Part shown: one piece after another, positions 8,617-17,148 of the stretch
Layout of the letters: each line of letters begins with the position of its first letter
Position numbering within the stretch: the stretch's first letter is position 1
DNA from: Jejuia algarum
GTDB taxonomy: Bacteria; Bacteroidota; Bacteroidia; Flavobacteriales; Flavobacteriaceae
Direction of reading: 5' to 3'
DNA length: 64,000 nt
Assembly (NCBI GenBank): GCA_947495775.1
Contig: CANMAQ010000010.1
Coordinates: forward strand, 107,979-171,978
Made by a program: the position numbers and the translations under genes
Notes under the pieces: model-generated
What the model was told of the DNA's origin: nothing
What the model saw: only the letters and a program-made list of their open reading frames with translations
Database searches by the model: none

Positions 8617-8664
8617 TATGGTTAACAGGCCTGTAAGCCAACTATAACAGAAAATAAAAACTAA

Positions 8665-10251
8665 ATGTCGCACGATTTAGAATATGCTGTAAAAGGAGCA
8701 TTAATGCTCTGTGATAAAGGCACACTGCCTACACCTTTTCAACCTACCAACTGTACAGGTGTAAAAATAAGCGGACTTACACCGTCTAATACACAAGATA
8801 AAATACCAAACCAGCACATTATGCCTTTTGGGGCCTGTAGTTTACAAAACGGAAAGCCCTGCACCCCTATACCACTAGAATGGCAAGACACGCATGGCGT
8901 TAAAATTAAAGGCGGTAAAACACTACTTAAAAAAAGTGGCATACAATGCAGCTCTGGAGGTAAAATTTCTTTTTTAAATAGTGGCCAAATTCCCTTACCA
9001 CCCGAAACGTACGATGAACTAATGGACGAGCACGGCGAAGAAGAAGATAACGGTTGGGGCTGGTGGGATACCGCAGAACTCATACCCATAGTAGGTAATA
9101 TTATTGGAATGGTACGTGAAGCCAAAAAAGGCAACTGGGGTATGGTGGCCTTAAATGTTGGTTTTTTAGCTTTAGACATACTTACCTTAGGAAGTGCCTC
9201 ATTAGCAACAGCAGGTGTTAAAGGGGGGATTAAAGCAGGCTTTAAAGAAGGTGTTAAAATTATAGGCAAAACAGCTACAAAAGCAACCACCAAAGCAGGC
9301 GCCAAAAGTTTAGCAAAAGGCGGTGTACACGCTTTTGTAAAGGGAGTAAGTAAAGCCACCGCAAAACTAGCAACAGCAAAAAGTATTGTATGTGTAACCG
9401 CTTGTTTTACAAAAGGCACATTAGTCGCTACAGCAAAAGGGCAACGGCCTATAGAAACGGTAAAAAGTGGCGATCTCGTATGGGCATTTAATGAAAAAAC
9501 AGGCAAACAAGCCTTAAAACGCGTCGTACAAACTACATCTAAACCAACCGATGCTACGCTAGAGGTTGTTTTAGATAATGAAACTATTAAAACCACCGCA
9601 GCGCATCCTTTTTATACCAAAAGCGGCTGGAAACAAGCCACAGATTTAACCCTCGAAGACGAAGTACAAACCAAAAGCGGAAACTGGCATCGTATAAAAG
9701 CCACAAACTTTAAGTACCAAAAAGAAACCGTTTATAATTTTGAGGTTAAAGATTACCACACCTACTTTGTAGGCAAGCTAAAATGGCTGGTACACAACGC
9801 CAAAGTATGTTTAGTGGCCTTAGCTAAAGCGGGTGTAACATATGCCAAAAACATACTCAATGGGCAAATGTTCGACAAGGCCATGCGTAAAGCCTATGGC
9901 TCATCAAATACACAAATACATCTAACTAATGGAAAAATTTTAGATGCTATTACATCCAATTCATTTATGTCACATAAGTTTACTCAACTTTCAGATATAA
10001 CTTATAAAACAGGAAAAGGATATGTTGATGAGCTTTTAACGAAATATGCAGATGAGACTGCTAAAATAACTAAAAGAATTACAGAAGAAATAACCACAAA
10101 AGGTAAAAAAGCAATACTTGAAGTACCTCCACAAAAAATAAAAGATAAGGCTTATCAAAAAGTTGTAGATTACGCCGAAGAAATGGGTGTTGAAGTTAGA
10201 GAAATTAGTGGTAAAGCATTAGAAGAGTTTAATAAAATGAATTTCTGGTAA
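8665..10251 (+). CDS. PAAR-like (DUF4280)-HINT polymorphic toxin effector
   Basis: A 528-residue modular effector without signal peptide. Residues 1-115 match the DUF4280 PAAR-like spike domain (GALMLCDKG, IMPFGACSLQNGKPC, SSGGKISFLNSGQ), which caps the tube of Bacteroidota type VI secretion systems. Residues 140-240 are a hydrophobic then Ala/Lys-rich linker. Residues 247-378 form a pretoxin HINT self-cleaving domain (ACFTKGTLV with Cys247, TAAHPFY with His314, ending WLVHNA). Residues 381-528 are the toxin tip. NGQMFDKAMRK, KILDAITSNSFMSHKFTQLS and ILEVPPQKIKDKAYQKVVD resemble a restriction-endonuclease-fold nuclease toxin, which I infer rather than prove. The immunity gene starts 1 bp after the stop. 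No structural T6SS gene lies in this window. Confidence 0.88.
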   Translation: MSHDLEYAVKGALMLCDKGTLPTPFQPTNCTGVKISGLTPSNTQDKIPNQHIMPFGACSLQNGKPCTPIPLEWQDTHGVKIKGGKTLLKKSGIQCSSGGKISFLNSGQIPLPPETYDELMDEHGEEEDNGWGWWDTAELIPIVGNIIGMVREAKKGNWGMVALNVGFLALDILTLGSASLATAGVKGGIKAGFKEGVKIIGKTATKATTKAGAKSLAKGGVHAFVKGVSKATAKLATAKSIVCVTACFTKGTLVATAKGQRPIETVKSGDLVWAFNEKTGKQALKRVVQTTSKPTDATLEVVLDNETIKTTAAHPFYTKSGWKQATDLTLEDEVQTKSGNWHRIKATNFKYQKETVYNFEVKDYHTYFVGKLKWLVHNAKVCLVALAKAGVTYAKNILNGQMFDKAMRKAYGSSNTQIHLTNGKILDAITSNSFMSHKFTQLSDITYKTGKGYVDELLTKYADETAKITKRITEEITTKGKKAILEVPPQKIKDKAYQKVVDYAEEMGVEVREISGKALEEFNKMNFW

Positions 10252-10252
10252 A

Positions 10253-11356
10253 ATGAACTTATATATATATCAAAACTGGTTTAGAGGTAAACGAAGAATG
10301 CAAAGTGAAGAAATCACATTGCGTTATTATAACAGAATATATAAACCAAAATACAAACCAAATTTAGGTAATATTGAAACCCAAAAAAAAGGAAATAAGT
10401 TTTTAAAAACTTGTAAAAGTGTTGAAGAATGGGCAAAATTTGCATTTGAGCATGACTTACAATTTTATGCTTGCAAAATGGATGGACATTTGACAGAAGC
10501 ATACCTACACTTAGACAACGCAAAAGACATAACTATATTCTTCCTAGATGAATACAATAGAGTATTCATGTATTATTCTTTTAATAAAGAGAATAACGGA
10601 AAATATTTTTTGTTTCAAATAGCTTTTTGGGAGTTCATTGATAGTAAAGAAGGAGATGATGATTTTACAAAGTTTTGGCATTATTCGTTTGAACCCAATG
10701 GCAATGTACAAGTGATAGAGCGAGAAAAAGATGCCGAAGAAGAATGTGTTTGGACGAGCAAACAACCCTTAAACGTAGAAAGCAATTGGGAAGAAAGGCC
10801 CCAATTTGGAGATTGGGATGGTTTTTTTAAAATGAAACGTTGGGCAGATGGCGCATTAGACGAAGCGTTTAAAGGGCAAAACATTACGACTTACATAAAA
10901 ACCGCTGCAGGAGCAACCATTGCTAAAACCAACCAACCCTACAACTTTTTGGCGGTAGCCCAACAAGAAGAAATGGCTGTAGCCTTGGCCAAAGCCCAAG
11001 ATTACCATAAGCAAGGAGAAAAAGACAAGGTGTTTAAGGTATTGCAAAAAGCATATAATGATTTACCAAAACCCAAAGAAAATTACGAAGCTACAAGCCA
11101 ACTCATTCTAGAAGTAATTAAGTACCATAATGTGTATAATGAACATACCGAAGCCTTAGACCTTTTAGAAAAACTGGAAAAATACCTTAATGCCGACACC
11201 TATTTTTTATTACCATTATACAAAGCAAAAGCATACTTTAACGCTAAAGACAAACAAAGCGCAAAAAGCCATTTCAATGCATTTATTAAAGCTAAAGGGC
11301 TCGACGTTCTTGTAAAAGACTACCCAGACTATTACGAGATATATCAAAAGATTTAA
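10253..11356 (+). CDS. Probable immunity protein, copy 1
   Basis: A 367-residue cytosolic protein starting 1 bp after the effector stop, so it is translationally coupled to the toxin and is the best candidate for its cognate immunity protein. Residues 1-150 (YQNWFRGKRR, then WAKFAFEHDL and KMDGHLTEAYL) differ clearly from copies 2 and 3. From about residue 150 (FEPNGNVQVIEREKD) to the end the three copies are nearly identical. The C-terminal 130 residues are helical and TPR-like (LAKAQDYHKQGEKDKVFKVL, LILEVIKYHNVYNEHTEALD). No enzyme motif is seen. The variable N-terminal half is the likely toxin-binding part. Confidence 0.75.
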   Translation: MNLYIYQNWFRGKRRMQSEEITLRYYNRIYKPKYKPNLGNIETQKKGNKFLKTCKSVEEWAKFAFEHDLQFYACKMDGHLTEAYLHLDNAKDITIFFLDEYNRVFMYYSFNKENNGKYFLFQIAFWEFIDSKEGDDDFTKFWHYSFEPNGNVQVIEREKDAEEECVWTSKQPLNVESNWEERPQFGDWDGFFKMKRWADGALDEAFKGQNITTYIKTAAGATIAKTNQPYNFLAVAQQEEMAVALAKAQDYHKQGEKDKVFKVLQKAYNDLPKPKENYEATSQLILEVIKYHNVYNEHTEALDLLEKLEKYLNADTYFLLPLYKAKAYFNAKDKQSAKSHFNAFIKAKGLDVLVKDYPDYYEIYQKI

Positions 11357-11393
11357 GGCAAACTGAGCCTATACAATGAATTTCTGGTAAAAA

Positions 11394-12497
11394 ATGAACA
11401 ATTATATATATCAAAACTGGTTAAGAGGGTACAAAGAGCAACATAATGAAGAAGACACCCTTTGGTATTATGCAGATATGTATAAACCCAAATACGATCC
11501 AAATTTAGGCGATATAGCTGTCCAAAAAAAAGCCAACAAATTTTTAAAAACCTGTACAAGCAGTAAAGAATGGGCAAAATTTGCCTATGACCATGGTTTG
11601 GAGTTTTGTGTTTGTAAGATGGATGGGCATTTAACAGAAAGTTATTTAAAGCAAGATATTAGAAATGATATTGGTGTTGCCTTTCTTGATGAAGATGATG
11701 ATGTATTTATGTATTATATATTTAGATTACAAGAAAATGGTAAATATTTCCTTTTTGGCATGAAATTTTGGGAATGGGCAGAGCACAAAAAAACAGACGA
11801 TGATTACACAAAATCTTGGGTATATACTTTCGAACCCAATGGCAATGTACAAGTAATAGAACGAGAAAAAGACGCCGAAGAAGAATGTGTTTGGACGAGC
11901 AAACAACCCTTAAACGTAGAAAGCAATTGGGAAGAAAGGCCCCAATTTGGAGATTGGGATGGTTTTTTTAAAATGAAACGTTGGGCAGATGGTGCTTTAG
12001 ACGAAGCCTTTAAAGGGCAAAACATTACGACTTACATAAAAACCGCTGCAGGAACAACCATTGCAAAAACCAACCAACCCTACAACTTTTTGGCGGTAAC
12101 CCAACAAGAAGAAATGGCTGTAGCCTTGGCCAAAGCCCAAGATTACCATAAGCAAGGAGAAAAAGACAAGGTGTTTAAGGTATTGCAAAAAGCATATAAT
12201 GATTTACCAAAACCCAAAGAAAATTACGAAGCTACAAGCCAACTCATTCTAGAAGTGATTAAGTACCATAATGTGTATAACGAACATACCGAAGCCTTAG
12301 ACCTTTTAGAAAAACTAGAAAAATACCTTAATGCCGACACCTATTTTTTATTGCCATTATACAAAGCAAAAGCATACTTTAACGCTAAAGACAAACAAAG
12401 CGCAAAAAGCCATTTCAATGCATTTATTAAAGCTAAAGGGCTCGACGTTCTTGTAAAAGACTACCCAGACTATTACGAGATATATCAAAAAATTTAA
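11394..12497 (+). CDS. Probable immunity protein, copy 2
   Basis: A 367-residue paralogue of the preceding gene. Its N-terminal half is close to copy 3 and distinct from copy 1 (LRGYKEQHNEEDTLWYYADM). Its C-terminal 215 residues are almost identical to both. The ATG is preceded by a sequence that reads MNFW-stop, the same as the end of the toxin gene, showing that the duplicated unit carries the toxin's 3' end. The repeat period is about 1.14 kb. It probably protects against a different toxin variant, as orphan immunity genes do in other polymorphic toxin loci; that is inference. Confidence 0.75.
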   Translation: MNNYIYQNWLRGYKEQHNEEDTLWYYADMYKPKYDPNLGDIAVQKKANKFLKTCTSSKEWAKFAYDHGLEFCVCKMDGHLTESYLKQDIRNDIGVAFLDEDDDVFMYYIFRLQENGKYFLFGMKFWEWAEHKKTDDDYTKSWVYTFEPNGNVQVIEREKDAEEECVWTSKQPLNVESNWEERPQFGDWDGFFKMKRWADGALDEAFKGQNITTYIKTAAGTTIAKTNQPYNFLAVTQQEEMAVALAKAQDYHKQGEKDKVFKVLQKAYNDLPKPKENYEATSQLILEVIKYHNVYNEHTEALDLLEKLEKYLNADTYFLLPLYKAKAYFNAKDKQSAKSHFNAFIKAKGLDVLVKDYPDYYEIYQKI

Positions 12498-12533
12498 AAG
12501 ACACTAAGCCTATACAATAAATTTTTGGTAAAA

Positions 12534-13640
12534 ATGAATGATTATACATATCAAAACTGGTTAAGGGGCTACAAGAAGCAACACACAGAGGAACAAACTT
12601 TAAATTATTATTTAAAACACCTATACAAACCCAAATACGATCCAAATTTAGGCGATATAGCTGTCCAAAAAAAAGCCAACAAATTTTTAAAAACCTGTAC
12701 AAGCAGTAAAGAATGGGCAAAGTTTGCTTACGAGCACGATTTAGAATTTTGTGTTTGTAAAATGGATGGGCATTTAACAGAAAGTTATTTAAAGCAAGAT
12801 ATTAGAAATGATATTGGTGTTGCCTTTCTTGATGAAGATGATGATGTATTTATGTATTATATATTTAGATTACAAGAAAATGGTAAATATTTTCTTAACG
12901 GCATGAAATTTTGGGAATGGGCAGAGCACAAAAAAACAGACGATGATTACACAAAATCCTGGGTATATACTTTTGAACCCAATGGCAATGTACAAGTAAT
13001 AGAGCGAGAAAAAGACGCCGAAGAGGAATGTGTATGGACGAGCAAACAACCATTAAACGTAGAAAGCAACTGGGAAGAAAGGCCCCAATTTGGAGATTGG
13101 GATGGTTTTTTTAAAATGAAACGTTGGGCAGATGGTGTTTTAGACGAAGCCTTTAAAGGGCAAAACATTACGACTTACATAAAAACCGCTGCAGGAGCAA
13201 CCATTGCAAAAACCAACCAACCCTACAATTTTTTGGCGGTAGCCCAGCAAGAAGAAATAGCTATAGCCTTGGCCAAAGCCCAAGATTACCATAAGCAAGG
13301 AGAAAAAGATAAGGTGTTTAAGGTATTGCAAAAAGCATATAACGATTTACCAAAACCCAAAGAAAATTACGAAGCTACAAGCCAACTCATTCTAGAAGTG
13401 ATTAAGTACCATAACCTGTATAACGAACATACCGAAGCCTTAGACCTTTTAGAAAAACTAGAAAAATACCTTAATGCCGACACCTATTTTTTACTACCAC
13501 TATACAAAGCAAAAGCATACTTTAACGCCAAAGACAAACAAAGCGCAAAAAGCCATTTCAATGCATTTATTAAAGCTAAAGGATTTGACGTTCTTGTAAA
13601 AGACTACCCAGATTATTACGAGATATATCAAAAAATTTAA
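12534..13640 (+). CDS. Probable immunity protein, copy 3
   Basis: A 368-residue paralogue. The ATG at 12534 is chosen because it aligns with the starts of copies 1 and 2; an upstream in-frame TTG (12525) lies inside the toxin-tail scar. It differs from copy 2 mainly within the first 35 residues (LRGYKKQHTEEQTLNYYLKH) and by single changes later. After its stop another partial toxin-tail scar (ATGAATTTTTG, 13660-13670) occurs, immediately followed by the IS4-type remnant. This suggests that the array once continued, or that the element inserted at the repeat junction. Confidence 0.75.
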   Translation: MNDYTYQNWLRGYKKQHTEEQTLNYYLKHLYKPKYDPNLGDIAVQKKANKFLKTCTSSKEWAKFAYEHDLEFCVCKMDGHLTESYLKQDIRNDIGVAFLDEDDDVFMYYIFRLQENGKYFLNGMKFWEWAEHKKTDDDYTKSWVYTFEPNGNVQVIEREKDAEEECVWTSKQPLNVESNWEERPQFGDWDGFFKMKRWADGVLDEAFKGQNITTYIKTAAGATIAKTNQPYNFLAVAQQEEIAIALAKAQDYHKQGEKDKVFKVLQKAYNDLPKPKENYEATSQLILEVIKYHNLYNEHTEALDLLEKLEKYLNADTYFLLPLYKAKAYFNAKDKQSAKSHFNAFIKAKGFDVLVKDYPDYYEIYQKI

Positions 13641-13673
13641 AAGACACTAAGCCTATACAATGAATTTTTGCAC

Positions 13674-14080
13674 AGCCGTCCGAAAGTTTTCATGATTTCT
13701 ATAAATTAAGTTGTTAACTGCTACAAACAGGTGTTTTCTTTAGTTTTTTATAGAAAATAAGTCTTGTTCGAAGTTTATTATAGTTTGTGGTTTTGCTCTG
13801 ATTTTTTTGACGCCTTCATAATGTAATGCATTTATTGAGCTGTCCGAAAGTTAAGGCTACGAATTGATCGTAAGTCTTATATTTACTACACCCTTTGTCA
13901 CTTTTATGTTTATCAGCACAGCGAACTAGCAACCAAGTCGGTACTAAATCTAAGATTTGTCGGATTAGTGGTTTGTTCGTATTTTTAGTTCGCTTGAAGA
14001 ATCCCATTAATTGTATTTTTTGTTCGCAAAACTAAAATACGGGATTCTCAGGCTTTTTTATATTTAGACTTTCGGATGCT
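13674..14080 (-). mobile_element. Decayed IS4-type insertion element
   Basis: About 0.4 kb bounded by inverted copies of TCCGAAAGT (13679-13687 and complement at 14068-14076). Inside is the N-terminal stub of a transposase. Nearly all of the catalytic part is gone, so the element cannot move by itself. Confidence 0.65.
13816..14007 (-). pseudogene. Transposase N-terminal fragment (DUF4372-like, IS4 family)
   Basis: 63 residues remain. The stretch ILDLVPTWLL, then KTYDQFVALTFGQLN, matches the N-terminal domain that precedes the DDE domain in many Bacteroidota IS4-type transposases. The frame stops just after this, where the full protein would continue for some 300 residues. The codons for TFGQL contain a third copy of the element's terminal word (13843-13851). 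Confidence 0.6.
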
Positions 14081-14398
14081 AGTGATTATACATAAAATAT
14101 TTTTTTCATCATCTTTTTTTAACCAATGCTTAACCGTTAATAATTTGCCGTATATCGTGTACCATAGTAAAGGCAAGTCTAGTCCAGAAAGTTATGGCCT
14201 AATAGTGTTTTAGGCTTTACTTCTAAAGTTAAAAATCACAGCTATTTTAAATAAACATTCCTTATAAACTATCCCTCTAAATCACTGCATAGCATTAAGA
14301 TTTACGACAAACGCAGAACTCCTAGTCTAAATACATAAACTAGGAGTTCTATTTATCTTAAACTTAAAGTTTAAGAGGACTAACCGTGATATTGGTAT
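14081..14398. other. 318-bp gap with terminator-like hairpin
   Basis: No gene seen. A perfect 12-bp stem (14315-14326 with 14339-14350) lies 49 bp past the stop of the leftward glycosidase-like gene and probably ends its transcript, though the T run is weak. Confidence 0.5.
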
Positions 14399-16465
14399 TT
14401 ACTTCATAACCAATTTTTTATTAAATATGGCACCATTAGCACCTTCTACCTTAACAATATAAATACCTTGACGAAATACGTTTCCTTTATCTACTTTTAC
14501 CGTTTTACCTGCTACCTTTTGATTGTACAACACTTTACCTAATAAATCTGTTATTGTAACAGTTGCATTTTCTATACCATTTAATGCGATATTAAAATTA
14601 GAGTTCGCAGGGTTAGGATAGATCTCTACAGACGGTGCACTATTACCGTCTAAAGTAATTTCCTTTTCACTTATAACCTCTTTTGCACTATTAACCAATC
14701 GTATTTCAAGTTTTTGCAGCATAAAAGATTCTAAATCTAGATTTATAGTTGCTCTAGATCTATTATTAGAGCCTTCAATATTTCGCGTGGTATTTGGCAT
14801 CCAGTCACTTCTTACAAATTCATTGTGAGATGTTAATAGATTCGCATCTTCTTCTAGATCTGCCATACGGTTTCTTCGTACTTGTCCTGAACCTGCTATA
14901 GACTTTCCTGTATGTCCAAATATGGCATTAATACTATCACCAATCCATCCACCATTACTTTCATTGGTTCTGTATCGCGCTCTTGAGTTTTTAAGTTGGT
15001 TAAACCCACATTGATCTCTACCATATGTTGTAATTCTATACTCATACTGTGTGTCTGTCGCTAACGGCAAAACCATATTTACAGTAACCCTTTCGTTTTC
15101 GTCTGCATATTGCGGTCTATGGCTATAATTAGACACAATAGCATTAAATCTCCTGCCACGTCCAGACCCTGTTCTTGTAAAAATAGCATCTATAGTATTC
15201 GCATTTCTCGTATCAATTGTACTGGTATAACGGTACCTGTCTTGATTTTCTATTTCACTAAGCAATAGCATCCCCATACGCTGTGGTGATAGTAACTGGC
15301 CTATAGGATCGTAAGTCCATTGATGTACTTTTCTAATATTTCGTTCGTAAGCTAACCGTGCTAATTTCACCATATAAGCTGCTCCATGAGACGTCCCTGC
15401 GTCAACAAATGAGATATTAGGGTTGTCTAGGAAATTTGTATAGAGCCAAAACTCATGCAGTTCTATAGCCGCACTTCTATCAAAATTAGGATTATTTCGC
15501 ATTGGTGCTATTCCTTCTTCATAAAACTCAATAGGGTCTAAATTTCTTTCTCTGTTGAAAAAAGGATAATAAGAAAAGCCAATAAAATCATAAGGCACAT
15601 CATTAGCACTTGCAAAATCCACAAAATTATTTGCAAAAGAACGGATCACTTGGCCTGCATAATTACGTTGTGGCACACCACCTCTTCTAAACACAAAGTT
15701 CGTTTCTCTAAAATGCGCCCCTACTTTAGCATTGGGAACTGCTCTACGCACTTCTTCAGCAGCCGTTCTATAATGTACAAAAAACTGCGCTTCTGTTCCT
15801 GCCCAATGGTCTGGAGTTTCTATTTCAGAACCGATTCTAAAACGCCAGCCTTCTACAACATCTTCTCCAAATTCCTCTACTAAACCTTCCATAACAACTC
15901 GAATAAATGCACGCCATCTAAAATTTGCATTGGGAGGTATCCCATTTCCAAAACCTAGTATCCTTGTAGATTCAAGATAATCTACATCATTCCTTTCTTC
16001 ATCTGGCACAAAGGTTAATCCTCTTTGAAATACCCATGGCGGATTGTCTAAAACAATTTGATGTATTCTAAAACCATTGGCTCTATATTGTCTTATTTGG
16101 TTAATCATTCGAGAAGGATCATAAACATAATCTCCATCTCTAAAGAATGCCAATTGCCCACTAAAATCTCGTGTTTGTTCTCCCCTTGTTCTCCATCCGC
16201 CTAAAGTTCTTATAAAATTAAGTCTTCTACGCCTTCCGCCATTATCTACCCGACTCTCATCTTCGCGCTCTAAACGTCCTGAAAATATCTTATTTTCTAT
16301 ATCCCACCAATTAAATGTCCTTTCCCTTCGGTTTGAACTATTGGTGTAATCGACCCGCAACGAAGATTGGGCATTTACAAATGTCGCTGTCAAAAATGCA
16401 GCTAATACCATTAATTTTACTTTGTCATACCTTTCGATACAACGTTTGTTGTTGTCTTTTTTCAT
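14399..16465 (-). CDS. Secreted TIM-barrel glycoside hydrolase-like protein with T9SS sorting domain
   Basis: A 688-residue protein with an N-terminal signal peptide (KLMVLAAFLTATFVNAQ). Residues about 40-400 look like a clan GH-A (beta/alpha)8 barrel. Candidate acid/base and nucleophile glutamates lie in GSEIETPDHW (about residue 214 or 216) and AIELHEFWLY (335 or 338), and FIGFSYYPFF is a typical strand between them. The C-terminal 75 residues (VEIYPNPANSNFNIALNG ... GIYIVKVEG) are a type A T9SS sorting domain, so it is exported and probably surface-bound. The barrel recalls GH39-like beta-glycosidases, but the family and substrate are uncertain. The protein is rich in Arg. It is monocistronic. 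Confidence 0.7.
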   Translation of the reverse strand: MKKDNNKRCIERYDKVKLMVLAAFLTATFVNAQSSLRVDYTNSSNRRERTFNWWDIENKIFSGRLEREDESRVDNGGRRRRLNFIRTLGGWRTRGEQTRDFSGQLAFFRDGDYVYDPSRMINQIRQYRANGFRIHQIVLDNPPWVFQRGLTFVPDEERNDVDYLESTRILGFGNGIPPNANFRWRAFIRVVMEGLVEEFGEDVVEGWRFRIGSEIETPDHWAGTEAQFFVHYRTAAEEVRRAVPNAKVGAHFRETNFVFRRGGVPQRNYAGQVIRSFANNFVDFASANDVPYDFIGFSYYPFFNRERNLDPIEFYEEGIAPMRNNPNFDRSAAIELHEFWLYTNFLDNPNISFVDAGTSHGAAYMVKLARLAYERNIRKVHQWTYDPIGQLLSPQRMGMLLLSEIENQDRYRYTSTIDTRNANTIDAIFTRTGSGRGRRFNAIVSNYSHRPQYADENERVTVNMVLPLATDTQYEYRITTYGRDQCGFNQLKNSRARYRTNESNGGWIGDSINAIFGHTGKSIAGSGQVRRNRMADLEEDANLLTSHNEFVRSDWMPNTTRNIEGSNNRSRATINLDLESFMLQKLEIRLVNSAKEVISEKEITLDGNSAPSVEIYPNPANSNFNIALNGIENATVTITDLLGKVLYNQKVAGKTVKVDKGNVFRQGIYIVKVEGANGAIFNKKLVMK

Positions 16466-17148
16466 AAGTTTTTAGTTAAATTTATTGCAGGTCAATACAC
16501 CTACATAAAATGTATTTTTATAAAAAAACTGTTGTAACAAATACCTGAGAGAATACCTTAAGTATTATACTTTTAGTGAAGTAAAACAATAATTGCTTTT
16601 CAATCTTTTTATTTTAGTCGTTTGCTTATCCTAATTATCACGGTTGGCCAAACCAAATAAGCATTTGCAAATTAAGAACGTATCTTACCTCAACAGTCCT
16701 GTAGTGTGCTGATATGAAGCACAAATACTACAACTTTAACACCTTAACCTACAAACACACTCATTATTAAGCTTTTAGATTAAAAAAGCAAATTTTACCA
16801 GATTTTAAATGAACCGTCTTTATTTTATCTTCACCTTACACTTACAACAACTATACACAACTCAAAAACAACACTTTAAAACGATCACATACCTTCATGG
16901 CCTTGTCTTAAATTTAGGGAGGCACATTTATACCTGAAGTGTTTTTAGAAACAAAACTCTTTAATTTAGGACGCAAATGTTATCTCGAACATTATATTTG
17001 GTTGGTGTCCCTTTCTTTCTCCTTAATCCTCTTCTTGGCGCATTATCAATCTATACCCCTCTAAAAAAGTTTACATCTAAAAAAAAACCACAACATTGCT
17101 GTTGTGGTTTATTCTTTTATTTAAAATCAATTATACTGAAAAAATATC
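16466..17148. other. 683-bp intergenic region
   Basis: No convincing gene. It contains the upstream region of the glycosidase-like gene, an imperfect hairpin (16701-16731: GTAGTGTGCT with AGCACA-AAT-ACTAC) and, at the right end, the katG terminator. The open frame at 16977-17186 runs through that terminator and is spurious. Confidence 0.55.
17085..17110 (-). terminator. katG terminator
   Basis: An 11-bp stem (17085-17095 with 17100-17110) has a 4-nt loop and is followed on the minus strand by a T run. It lies about 40 bp after the katG stop. Confidence 0.88.

Larger units (their letters stand above)
8114..8664. other. 551-bp leader region upstream of the effector gene
   Basis: No gene seen. 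Contents: two near-identical 18-bp repeats (8207-8224 and 8517-8534, one mismatch), a GC-rich hairpin (8452-8480) with a competing partner upstream (8429-8434), a TAGATTTG promoter element (8575-8582) and a 9-bp inverted repeat after it (8589-8616). Confidence 0.6.
10236..13670 (+). repeat. Tandem immunity array with toxin 3'-end scars
   Basis: Three units of about 1.14 kb. The junction word ATGAATTTCTGG (MNFW) ends the toxin gene just before 10252, recurs before copy 2 (about 11375-11386), recurs degraded before copy 3 (about 12517-12528) and again after copy 3 (13660-13670). The last 0.65 kb of each immunity gene is almost identical between copies. Confidence 0.85.

Noticed and set aside
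8739..9596. Long open frame (285 codons) antisense to the effector gene
   Set aside because: It is a shadow of the effector's codon pattern; the plus-strand frame carries clear DUF4280 and HINT motifs.
8665..13640. Rhs or contact-dependent inhibition (CdiA) locus
   Set aside because: There are no YD repeats, no filamentous haemagglutinin repeats and no signal peptide; the N-terminal DUF4280 PAAR-like domain points to type VI delivery.
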